Shown piece by piece: positions 1 to 7,321 of a stretch of 64,000 nucleotides of DNA. Both the position numbers and the translations under genes were made by a program. The notes beneath the pieces are model-generated. The model saw nothing but the letters and a program-made list of their open reading frames with translations, was not told the origin of the DNA and did no database searches. How positions within the stretch are numbered: the stretch's first letter is position 1; the number at the start of each line of letters is the position of its first letter. This DNA comes from Pseudoalteromonas sp. MMG007 (GTDB taxonomy: Bacteria; Pseudomonadota; Gammaproteobacteria; Enterobacterales; Alteromonadaceae). The stretch is from the NCBI RefSeq assembly GCF_018100985.1, contig NZ_JAGJEI010000006.1, positions 146,296 to 210,295 of the forward strand. Direction: 5' to 3'.

Positions 1-2453
1 CCAACAACAGAAGCCATGCCTAAGTCAGTAACAACATCTGTAATAGTTAAATTATCACCATCTATATCGCTATCATTAGCGAGTACATCAACCAATATAG
101 GTGATGCATCTTCTTCCATAGAGGCACTATCTGGCGTGGCTATAGGTGTGTCATTAATAGGTGTAATTGTAAGCATTACAGTTGCAGTGCTTGATAGTGG
201 TGCAACATCTGTAACGCCATCAGAAATTGTATAACTTAGAGTGACTTCGCCAAAATAATTAGGCTCAGGTGTATACTCAATACTATTATTTACAATCTGT
301 GCTGTACCCACTGTATTGGCTATATTTATAAGTGTAATTGTATCGTCATTAGCATCAGTATCATTCTCTAATACATTCAATAGCGTACTAGGGCTGTCTT
401 CTGCTAACGTATATTGATCATTATTAGCTTTTGCTGGAGAGTTTGAGCCTGTTTTAATTAAAATAACTTGTGCAGATGCCTCCAAGCCTTGTTCGTTAAT
501 AACCGAATAAGTAAAACTATCCACATCTAATGAATCTGAGTTCGGCTCGTAAGTAAACGAGCCATCATTACTTAGTGTTAGCGTACCACTTTGCACATTT
601 ACAACAGGGGTTGTGTTAATCGTTAATCCGCCAGGCTCTATATTTACGTCATTTTTGAGTAAGCCGTTTTCAGTTGCAATACTAAGTGTTTGGTTATATT
701 GAAATTGGTACTCATCATTTTGGGCTACCGGGTTATCGGGCATGCTGTTTATTGTAAGTGTTGCCGTTGCGGATGCCGTAGCGCCTAAAGCATCAATTAC
801 TTGATATTGAAATTCATCAATTCCGTAGTAATTGGGATCTGGAATGTATGAAAAGCTACCGTCTGTGGCTAACAGTAATTGGCCATGAGAAGGGGAGACT
901 AAATAACTATCATCAATAATAAAGGTATCATCATTCGGATCTGTGTCATTCGCCAGTAACCCTTGCGCAGCGTCAACTACAAGAGTGGTATCTTCAGCTA
1001 GGCTATAGCTGTCATTAGACGTTGAAGGAGGGCTATTCTGATCGAAAGCATTAATGGTTACATTTGCAACAGCTTGTGCGCCTTGAGCATCAACAATACG
1101 GTACTGAAAACTATCAGTACCTTGCATATTGGCGCTGCCTATATATTCAAAGCTACCATCTGTATTAAGTGTAATACTGCCTTTAGTAGGTGAGGCTACC
1201 GGGGTTATATCGACGGTCAAAGTGTCGAGGTCGATATCGCTATCATTAGCTAATAAGCCGGGGGCTGTTATAGATAAAGTACCGGCTGAGTCTATATTAT
1301 AGGTATTATCAAGCGCAATGGGTGCATCATTTACAGCATTTATGGTGATTTCCACAATGCCAGTATCTGTCATGCCTAACTCGTTAATTACCTGATAACT
1401 AAAAGCATCAACGCCGTTGAAATTAGCGCGTGGGGTGTAAGTAAATTCGCCGCTTGAATTTATTACAACACTGCCATGTTGGGGGCTTACTTGTGCAGTG
1501 GTATTTGTAATAAGAGTGCTATTGTATTCATCGGTATCATTAGTTAGTACATTACTTAGTAGTTCTTGGTCTTCATTAACGTTATATTGATCGTTAAATG
1601 CCATTGGAGCAAAGTTTAGCGTCCCCCCTAAAGGAGCAACATTTATAACTTCGGCAAAGCCACTTTCACCACTGCCATCAACGCCAGTGATTAGAATTTG
1701 ATAGCTTTTATCCGTTAATGTATCGCTAATACTAAATGTTGTATCAGATAAACCTAAAAACTGCTGGCCGTTTTCTAAATCGTTTATATTTTCAGGGGTA
1801 ATACCGGCTTCTGTTGCTAAATAAACATTATAACGATTTAAGTTTTCGTTCGCCTGCCATGATAAGTTTATAGTTTGATTATCTCGCTGAACCGTCGTGC
1901 CTTCAATTTTGTAAGGTTGCCAACTAGCAGTAATTGCATCTGCCAGAACTTGGTTGTTAAGGCTATCAGAAATCCATATTTCTAGGCGCAAATCACCAGC
2001 ATCAATACCGTAAAAGTAGGGGCTGAGGCCTATTACAGATTGCTCAAAATCGGTTCCACATTCTTGTGTACATATAGGTAAGCTTTTACTCACACTCGGA
2101 AGTACTAGGTTTACTGCGTTTATACCGTCAGGGTCAGATACGCTAAGTAAAAAAGTAATATTGCCTTGTATTATTTCACCAATTTGTGAAAGAGTAATTG
2201 TCGCCTGAGAGTTGGCTATGGCTGAACCTACAACACCTCGACTTGCAGCTACAGCACCAGAAACTTGTACTTTAGTAGTGATTGTTTCGCCAGTAACTCC
2301 CGCTAAGTTAATTGTATTAGCTAAGGAAGATGGGGAATCTAGCTCTACAGGCGTAGATACAGACTCTTGCTGAGACGCCTCCTCTGAGGAGCCGCCACAT
2401 GCACTTAGCAAAAAAACCATTAAACCGTGCAAAAAAAGGTTTTTTGCTGTCAT
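1..2453 (-). CDS. Tandem cadherin/Ig-like repeat lipoprotein (C-terminus beyond window)
   Basis: Probable surface-exposed outer-membrane lipoprotein, last gene of a three-gene minus-strand operon. From the ATG at 2453 the frame stays open to the left window edge, so the C-terminus is missing. The first 19 residues form a lipoprotein signal ending in a lipobox L-L-S-A-C, with Cys19 followed by GGSSEE. Next come about 240 residues of mixed beta sequence including a fibronectin III-like stretch. After that, repeats of about 95-100 residues each carry an 'NDSDIDxDxLTV'-type acidic motif and a 'GSFxYxP/GxxxFxG.DxFxYxxxD' motif, typical of tandem-95/VCBS/cadherin-like adhesin modules that often bind calcium. 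At least six repeats are visible. Binding partner unknown. The upstream SLAM-like barrel gene suggests how it might reach the surface (inference). Confidence 0.85.
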   Translation of the reverse strand, partial: MTAKNLFLHGLMVFLLSACGGSSEEASQQESVSTPVELDSPSSLANTINLAGVTGETITTKVQVSGAVAASRGVVGSAIANSQATITLSQIGEIIQGNITFLLSVSDPDGINAVNLVLPSVSKSLPICTQECGTDFEQSVIGLSPYFYGIDAGDLRLEIWISDSLNNQVLADAITASWQPYKIEGTTVQRDNQTINLSWQANENLNRYNVYLATEAGITPENINDLENGQQFLGLSDTTFSISDTLTDKSYQILITGVDGSGESGFAEVINVAPLGGTLNFAPMAFNDQYNVNEDQELLSNVLTNDTDEYNSTLITNTTAQVSPQHGSVVINSSGEFTYTPRANFNGVDAFSYQVINELGMTDTGIVEITINAVNDAPIALDNTYNIDSAGTLSITAPGLLANDSDIDLDTLTVDITPVASPTKGSITLNTDGSFEYIGSANMQGTDSFQYRIVDAQGAQAVANVTINAFDQNSPPSTSNDSYSLAEDTTLVVDAAQGLLANDTDPNDDTFIIDDSYLVSPSHGQLLLATDGSFSYIPDPNYYGIDEFQYQVIDALGATASATATLTINSMPDNPVAQNDEYQFQYNQTLSIATENGLLKNDVNIEPGGLTINTTPVVNVQSGTLTLSNDGSFTYEPNSDSLDVDSFTYSVINEQGLEASAQVILIKTGSNSPAKANNDQYTLAEDSPSTLLNVLENDTDANDDTITLINIANTVGTAQIVNNSIEYTPEPNYFGEVTLSYTISDGVTDVAPLSSTATVMLTITPINDTPIATPDSASMEEDASPILVDVLANDSDIDGDNLTITDVVTDLGMASVV

Positions 2454-2491
2454 TTTACATACTCCAATAAAAAGCTTTATATATTAATTTT

Positions 2492-3616
2492 TTAGGGCTC
2501 TAATCTAAACGAGCCTGAGGTGTTAATTGCTGGGTTACTTATTTCATTTAGATTAAAGTCGCCAGTGATGGTATTTATATCGTTTAAAAAAATAGCATCA
2601 ATTTCACCAGTAGCTTTATTGTTATTATGTGAGGCAAAAGTAACGGCCAAATCTAATTTGGTTAAATCAATAAAGCCGCTATAAGCAGCGTACCAATTTC
2701 CGCCAGCATCGTTAAAACTTATTTCTCCATCAGGAACAGTGCCATTATCAAAATCGACCGCCATAGACATAGAAAAGTCGCTTACTTCACCTAAGCTTGA
2801 CGAAACGTCAAAACTCGTTGCTTGGTAATTAAAAATACCTTGTCGTTGGGCTATTTGGTCAATTAAAGACGCATTACTAACCGCTTGAAACTGTTGTTCT
2901 GCGTAAATATCAGTGAGGAGTATATCGGCATCTTCGATATTTTCTGAAGCGATATTTTCTGTTATTTGTTCCTGCTGAGCGTCTGATTCACCATTAATGT
3001 TAATAGAGGCAATGCTTTGGGCAAAAATAGCCGGAGCTTGGGTGGTTTTTATTACATCCCCTAAAGACGTAACTTGCGCAAATGAAAAGGGTTCATTACT
3101 ACCAAGTGATAAAATGCTGTTATCTTTTAAGGTAAGATCAATAGCACCATCCCAAACGGCAACGTACATATCGCCATCAACTAGCTGTAATTCAAAGTGT
3201 GTTCCACGTATACCAATAGAGCCTACCGGTGTTTTAACGTTATAAGAACCGCCGTTCTTTTTTATAACACCTGAAATTGAGCGTAACCCGCCTTTAATTA
3301 GCTCTATTGACGCAGAACCTTGTTGTGTAACTGCATCAAAATCATAATTTGCAATATTTAGTACTGAGTTTTCTTTTAAAGCAATTAAGCCCCCATCAGA
3401 CATTGAAAATTGAGCCTTACTTTTTTCGCCGGTTGTTATTTTATCTACGCCGTATACAGTGTCGCGTCGTTTTAAAGATCTTTGCTTATCGGAGGTGGCA
3501 TCGGTAGCGACTACCGCACCTCTGGCCAAAATAGTTTTGCCCGCAGCTGATGTATTAGCTTGCGCGTAAAAACTCACACAAAGTAAGGTGGTTAATAATG
3601 GGATTAAATGTTTCAT
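2492..3616 (-). CDS. FecR-domain periplasmic/secreted protein
   Basis: 374-residue secreted protein with a FecR domain. A signal peptide covers roughly residues 1-20 (MKHLIPLLTTLLCVSFYAQA). The FecR-type region spans about 45-165, with 'RRDTVYGVDKITTGEKS', 'ALKENSVLNI' and the hallmark 'TPVGSIGIRGTHFEL'. The C-terminal 200 residues are acidic beta-rich sequence of unknown role. Unlike the iron-dicitrate regulator FecR it has no cytoplasmic N-terminus and no sigma factor gene nearby, so it belongs to the secreted FecR-like class found beside TPR and repeat-protein genes. It starts 12 bases after the stop of the SLAM-like gene and ends 38 bases before the repeat lipoprotein, so the three are probably co-transcribed. 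Role in this set unknown; it may be a periplasmic or surface partner of its neighbours. Confidence 0.8.
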   Translation of the reverse strand: MKHLIPLLTTLLCVSFYAQANTSAAGKTILARGAVVATDATSDKQRSLKRRDTVYGVDKITTGEKSKAQFSMSDGGLIALKENSVLNIANYDFDAVTQQGSASIELIKGGLRSISGVIKKNGGSYNVKTPVGSIGIRGTHFELQLVDGDMYVAVWDGAIDLTLKDNSILSLGSNEPFSFAQVTSLGDVIKTTQAPAIFAQSIASININGESDAQQEQITENIASENIEDADILLTDIYAEQQFQAVSNASLIDQIAQRQGIFNYQATSFDVSSSLGEVSDFSMSMAVDFDNGTVPDGEISFNDAGGNWYAAYSGFIDLTKLDLAVTFASHNNNKATGEIDAIFLNDINTITGDFNLNEISNPAINTSGSFRLEP

Positions 3617-3628
3617 AATTACCTTAAA

Positions 3629-4954
3629 TTAAAATGAGTAACTAGCGCTTAAATTAGTATCAAAGCGGTCGTATTCAAACAGCGAAATATTACTAGTTTT
3701 ATCTTGATAGTTTAACGCTAACTGTACGGCTAAGCTTTTAGTGACTAAGTACCGCAATGAGCTTGAAAGTATTAACAAGCTATCGTCACGATCTTGCATA
3801 AATAAAGGGTGCTCATCTTGGTATTCAATCCACTGATAGCCAGTTTGAGCCGACAACTGCCACTGCTGGCCAAGTAGAGCGGTTACTTGATAGTATACTC
3901 CGTTAATATTTCTTGCATTAAAGTCACCAGTATCAATACTTGCAATTTCGCTTTTATGGTTAGCACTTACACTATGTAACCAACTTGATGACATATAGCT
4001 TGCGCCAATATTGAGCGAGTAAAAAGAGTTATCTAACTTTTCATCAAACGAGTTCTTTATATGGCCAAGTGTTACTGCGCTAAAAAGGCTTAACTGTTTA
4101 TCTAATTTGTAGTTAGCTCCGCCAACAACTGATGTTTCTGTTCTATATAGTTCGCCATCTAACAGCAAAGGGGTAACGCCTGCTTGCACATACCAGCGGG
4201 TGTTGTTTAACTGCTGCTGGTAGCGAGCTGATAAACGCGTATTTATACGGTCGTATTGTGATAACTCGCTAAATTTATACCAGTCAGTACTTATACCTAC
4301 AGATAAAGCGCTTTGTTGATCTATAGGGTGTAAATAATGGCCTCTATAATTTAATTTTACATAACTATCGTCAGTACTTTTACTATCTGGCGAAAGTAAA
4401 AACTCACCTAAATTAGGAATTAATATAGTATCTTCAGACGTCCCCGCATTAACGTTACCATCCTTGCCATAAGCAAATTCAATACTTTGGTTAAACGAAC
4501 GTGCATTAACACGTTGTTTGTTTTGAGATATTTCTAATAAATTTTGCGCGGCAGTTTTTACTCTATCAGAGGCAGTCTTGTTATGTATTAAAGCTAAAGC
4601 CTGAGAGTTTGCAGCAGGTAAGTTATTTGCCGCAATATAAGATTTAATCAAATATAAACGAGCTTCATACCACTGTGGCTTGTCTTCTACTACTCTTTCA
4701 AATGCAAATACAGCGGGAGCCGATACGCCTGAATTTAGAGCAGAAATACCCAACAAATAATCAAAGTCGGGCTCACCTAAGTATTTATAATATTTCTGAC
4801 TTTGTTTGTATGCTTTAGAGTATTGTTTGTTTGAAATTAAATACTGTATTTCACCTAACATCTTCACATAAGGGATATCGTCTTGAGCCTTAACGTTTAA
4901 ACTGTGTAAGGTAACGTAACTAAGTAATAAAATAGAAGTAAGACGCTTTATCAT
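3629..4954 (-). CDS. TPR plus outer-membrane beta-barrel protein, SLAM/DUF560-like
   Basis: 441-residue outer-membrane protein. Signal peptide at residues 1-23 (ending NVKAQ). An alpha-helical TPR-like region spans about 30-150, with 'LLGISALNSGVSAPAVFAFERV' and 'ARLYLIKSYIAANNLPAA' helices. The rest alternates amphipathic strands and ends in an aromatic 'LSASYSF', the usual terminal barrel-strand signature. N-terminal TPR followed by a C-terminal barrel is the architecture of surface lipoprotein assembly modulators (SLAM, DUF560, type XI secretion), which move lipoproteins or soluble cargo across the outer membrane. It is the first gene of an operon whose last gene encodes a large repeat lipoprotein, a plausible client. 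A generic TPR porin cannot be excluded. Confidence 0.65.
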   Translation of the reverse strand: MIKRLTSILLLSYVTLHSLNVKAQDDIPYVKMLGEIQYLISNKQYSKAYKQSQKYYKYLGEPDFDYLLGISALNSGVSAPAVFAFERVVEDKPQWYEARLYLIKSYIAANNLPAANSQALALIHNKTASDRVKTAAQNLLEISQNKQRVNARSFNQSIEFAYGKDGNVNAGTSEDTILIPNLGEFLLSPDSKSTDDSYVKLNYRGHYLHPIDQQSALSVGISTDWYKFSELSQYDRINTRLSARYQQQLNNTRWYVQAGVTPLLLDGELYRTETSVVGGANYKLDKQLSLFSAVTLGHIKNSFDEKLDNSFYSLNIGASYMSSSWLHSVSANHKSEIASIDTGDFNARNINGVYYQVTALLGQQWQLSAQTGYQWIEYQDEHPLFMQDRDDSLLILSSSLRYLVTKSLAVQLALNYQDKTSNISLFEYDRFDTNLSASYSF

Positions 4955-5220
4955 GTTTGTTTTAAAATCCTGTAAAGATGCACTAGTCGCTGGTACTAAA
5001 ATCTATTCATGCTTAACTAAGGTAGCACTTTTTGTTTTCATGTAAAGAAAACAGACTTAAGGTTAAATTTATGTTTTTGACGCTATGGATAAAATATTAA
5101 ATAGCAAAAAAGTCTTAAATTTCTCTGTTAACTTGTATAAATGCAGGATAAGTAGAATACAAAAAAATATTATATGAGGTTTTTTTATTTTTATAGGAGA
5201 GATAAATAAAAGAAGAAAAA

Positions 5221-5297
5221 TGGGGCGATTGACGGGGCTTGAACCCGCGACAACCGGAATCACAATCCGGGGCTCTACCAACTGAGCTACAACCGCC
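5221..5297 (-). tRNA. tRNA-His (anticodon GTG)
   Basis: The reverse complement folds as a full cloverleaf. The acceptor GCGGTTG pairs with CAATCGC and is preceded by the extra G-1 (position 5297) that defines tRNA-His. The D arm contains AGCTCAGTTGGTAGAGC. The anticodon stem CCGGA/TCCGG encloses loop TTGTGAT with anticodon GTG. The T arm is GCGGG-TTCAAGC-CCCGT. Discriminator C and CCA are encoded (5221-5224). It decodes CAC and CAU. Confidence 0.96.
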
Positions 5298-5500
5298 ACT
5301 ACAACACCTTGTTTGGTGTGGCGCGCATAATACATAAAATAATAAACCTTGTGAAGCCCTAAAAGCTAAAATAAATAAAATAATTTAAAAAGATAGCGTT
5401 AGAGATCTTCAGTTCATGCAGAATAAATAAATTGCATTGGAATTTTATTGGCTAAAAAATAAAAAATGTTTCGTTTTTGTAGTATGAATTCATTGTTTTA

Positions 5501-5529
5501 TGAGAATTAATTGTAAATTAATGTATAAT
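5501..5529 (+). promoter_or_regulatory. Possible sigma-70 promoter of mscS
   Basis: A perfect TATAAT at 5524-5529 lies 41 bases upstream of the mscS start. A weak -35-like TGAGAA at 5501-5506 gives 17-base spacing. The 270-base gap between tRNA-His and mscS holds nothing else recognisable. Confidence 0.35.
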
Positions 5530-5569
5530 ATTTCCTGAAAATCGCTTACATAAACAAATCGGAGTAAAT

Positions 5570-6388
5570 ATGGATTCAGTACTTAATTGGCTAAATGAAA
5601 ACTCAGGCCTAATTTTACATTATGGTATTCAAGCTGTTGTAGCGCTTGTTATCTTTTTAATTGGTAGTCGTGTTGCTAAGTTTTGTTCTAACTTAACTGA
5701 AAAAGGCTTTGCTAAAAAGAAAGTAGATAAAGCTGTAGGGTCATTTGTTGCAAGTATAGTGTTTGCACTTGTGTTTGCTGTAACAATATTAATGGCACTT
5801 TCACAGATTGGTATAGAAACAACGTCATTTATAGCTATTTTGGGTGCTGCAGGTTTAGCTGTTGGTTTAGCACTGCAAGGTTCATTATCTAACTTCGCCT
5901 CTGGTGTGCTAATTATTTTACTTCGTCCTTTTAAGTCTGGTGACTTTGTTGAAGCAGGCGGAAAAATGGGTACTGTTAAAAAAATAGAAATATTTTCAAC
6001 AGAATTACGTACTCCAGATAATAAAGTAATCATTGTGCCTAACTCTCAAATTATGTCTGGTGCTATTACTAACTTCTCACGTGAATCTACACGCCGTATC
6101 GATTTAGTTATTGGTGTTGGTTACGATGCTGATTTACGTAAAGCTAAAGAAGTATTAAAATCAGTGCTTGACGCAGAAACCCGTTTACTTAAAGATCCAG
6201 CTTATACAGTTGCTGTAAATGAGTTAGGTGATTCTAGCGTAAACTTTGTTGTTCGCCCTTGGGTTAATTCTGCCGACTATTGGCCTACATACTGGTCATT
6301 AATGGAAAATATTAAAATTGCACTAGATGATGCAGATATTAATATTCCGTTTCCACAAATGGATGTTCATTTACACAAGCAAGACTAA
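5570..6388 (+). CDS. mscS: Small-conductance mechanosensitive channel MscS
   Basis: Inner-membrane channel that opens under membrane tension to release solutes on hypo-osmotic shock. At 272 residues it is close to the E. coli MscS length (286). Three transmembrane segments lie at about 15-38, 60-85 and 88-115. The pore-lining TM3 contains the Gly/Ala-packed 'GLAVGLALQGSLSNFASG' run, followed by 'LLRPFKSGDFVEAGG' that opens the beta domain. The MscS hallmark 'TELRTPDNKVIIVPNSQIMSGAITNFS' region follows, and then the alpha/beta C-terminal domain. A ribosome site CGGAG lies about 8 bases before the ATG. It is followed 27 bases later by a DUF481 outer-membrane protein gene, so the pair may share an envelope-stress or osmotic theme (inference). 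Confidence 0.93.
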   Translation: MDSVLNWLNENSGLILHYGIQAVVALVIFLIGSRVAKFCSNLTEKGFAKKKVDKAVGSFVASIVFALVFAVTILMALSQIGIETTSFIAILGAAGLAVGLALQGSLSNFASGVLIILLRPFKSGDFVEAGGKMGTVKKIEIFSTELRTPDNKVIIVPNSQIMSGAITNFSRESTRRIDLVIGVGYDADLRKAKEVLKSVLDAETRLLKDPAYTVAVNELGDSSVNFVVRPWVNSADYWPTYWSLMENIKIALDDADINIPFPQMDVHLHKQD

Positions 6389-6415
6389 TTCTTAGTATTA
6401 AATAGGTTATTTTTA

Positions 6416-7198
6416 ATGAAATTAAAGCTTTTAACACTTTTAGTTGCAGCATCTGCTGCAACCAACGCATTCGCTGAAGACGCAGAACAAAAAACGTGGG
6501 AAGTGACGAGTGAACTTGGGGCAATTGTCACTAGTGGTAATACAGAAACAACCACGCTTAAAGGTGGCCTTAAAGTATTACACCACTTAGAAAACTGGGA
6601 TAACGAGTACAAAATCGACGGCATCTACAAAGAAGATGAAGTTGAAGACGATAACGGCGACAAAGAAAAGCAGCGTACTAACGAAAAGTACTCTGCCTCT
6701 GCGCAAGGTAATTACAAATTAAATGAAGAGCACTCGCATTTATTCATTTATGGTTCACACGTTTCAGATTACTTTGGTGCGTATAGAACTGAGTCTGTGA
6801 TATCTGCAGGTTACGGTCTTCGTTTACTTAACGAAGACGACATGTGGTTAAATGCAGAGTTTGGTCCGGGTTATAAGTTTTTTGAATACTCAGATGACAG
6901 TACTCAAGTAGACGAAAACGGTAACCTTTTAGCTGGCGAAAGCGACAGTGAAATAATTGCTTTAGGTAAGCTTGATTACAACTGGCAGATTTCTGAAAAT
7001 GCGCGTTTTACTCAATTAGTGGCTGTTGAATACGGTGACTCAAATACTAAGACTCGCTCAGAAACTGCATTGCTTGCTAAAATTAATGGTTCATTACAAA
7101 TGAAAGTGGCTTTTAACGTTATCAACAACTCAGACGTTGCTGACGATGAAGAAAGCACAGATACAGAAACGTCATTAACGCTAGTTTATAGTTTTTAA
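6416..7198 (+). CDS. DUF481 family outer-membrane beta-barrel protein
   Basis: 260-residue predicted outer-membrane barrel of the DUF481 family (YdiY-like; some relatives are salt-inducible). A signal peptide runs to about residue 20 (cleavage after TNAFA). Mature sequence begins 'EDAEQKTWEVTSELGAIVTSGNTE', which includes the family's 'G...TSGNT' signature. Alternating strands follow with very acidic loops, and the protein ends in 'TSLTLVYSF', an aromatic barrel C-terminus. The acidic character fits a marine periplasm. It sits 27 bases behind mscS and is closed by a hairpin terminator at 7231. Exact function is not known for the family. Confidence 0.85.
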   Translation: MKLKLLTLLVAASAATNAFAEDAEQKTWEVTSELGAIVTSGNTETTTLKGGLKVLHHLENWDNEYKIDGIYKEDEVEDDNGDKEKQRTNEKYSASAQGNYKLNEEHSHLFIYGSHVSDYFGAYRTESVISAGYGLRLLNEDDMWLNAEFGPGYKFFEYSDDSTQVDENGNLLAGESDSEIIALGKLDYNWQISENARFTQLVAVEYGDSNTKTRSETALLAKINGSLQMKVAFNVINNSDVADDEESTDTETSLTLVYSF

Positions 7199-7230
7199 CT
7201 ACACTAACGAATATAAATGACATTAAAATG

Positions 7231-7256
7231 AAAAAAGGGGCGAAAGTCCCTTTTTT
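7231..7256 (+). terminator. Rho-independent terminator after DUF481 gene
   Basis: AAAAAAGGG / CCCTTTTTT inverted repeat with an 8-base loop and a T run, 32 bases after the DUF481 stop. It separates the mscS unit from the polysaccharide locus. Confidence 0.7.
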
Positions 7257-7321
7257 ATTTATCTAAATTTAATGTATTATGGCGACCGATTTTGGTTGTA
7301 GAACTAGGGATATACCTACTC

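Noticed and set aside
16..234. Plus-strand 72-codon frame at the left edge
   Set aside because: Shadow of the minus-strand repeat lipoprotein, low complexity from repeated Ser/Val/Ile codons.
5069..5335. Minus-strand 88-codon frame around tRNA-His
   Set aside because: It reads straight through the tRNA-His gene and has no coding character outside it.
7262..7321. ops/JUMPstart element for RfaH upstream of the polysaccharide locus
   Set aside because: GGCGACCGATTTTGG does not match GGCGGTAGNNT, and no other copy was found in the leader.
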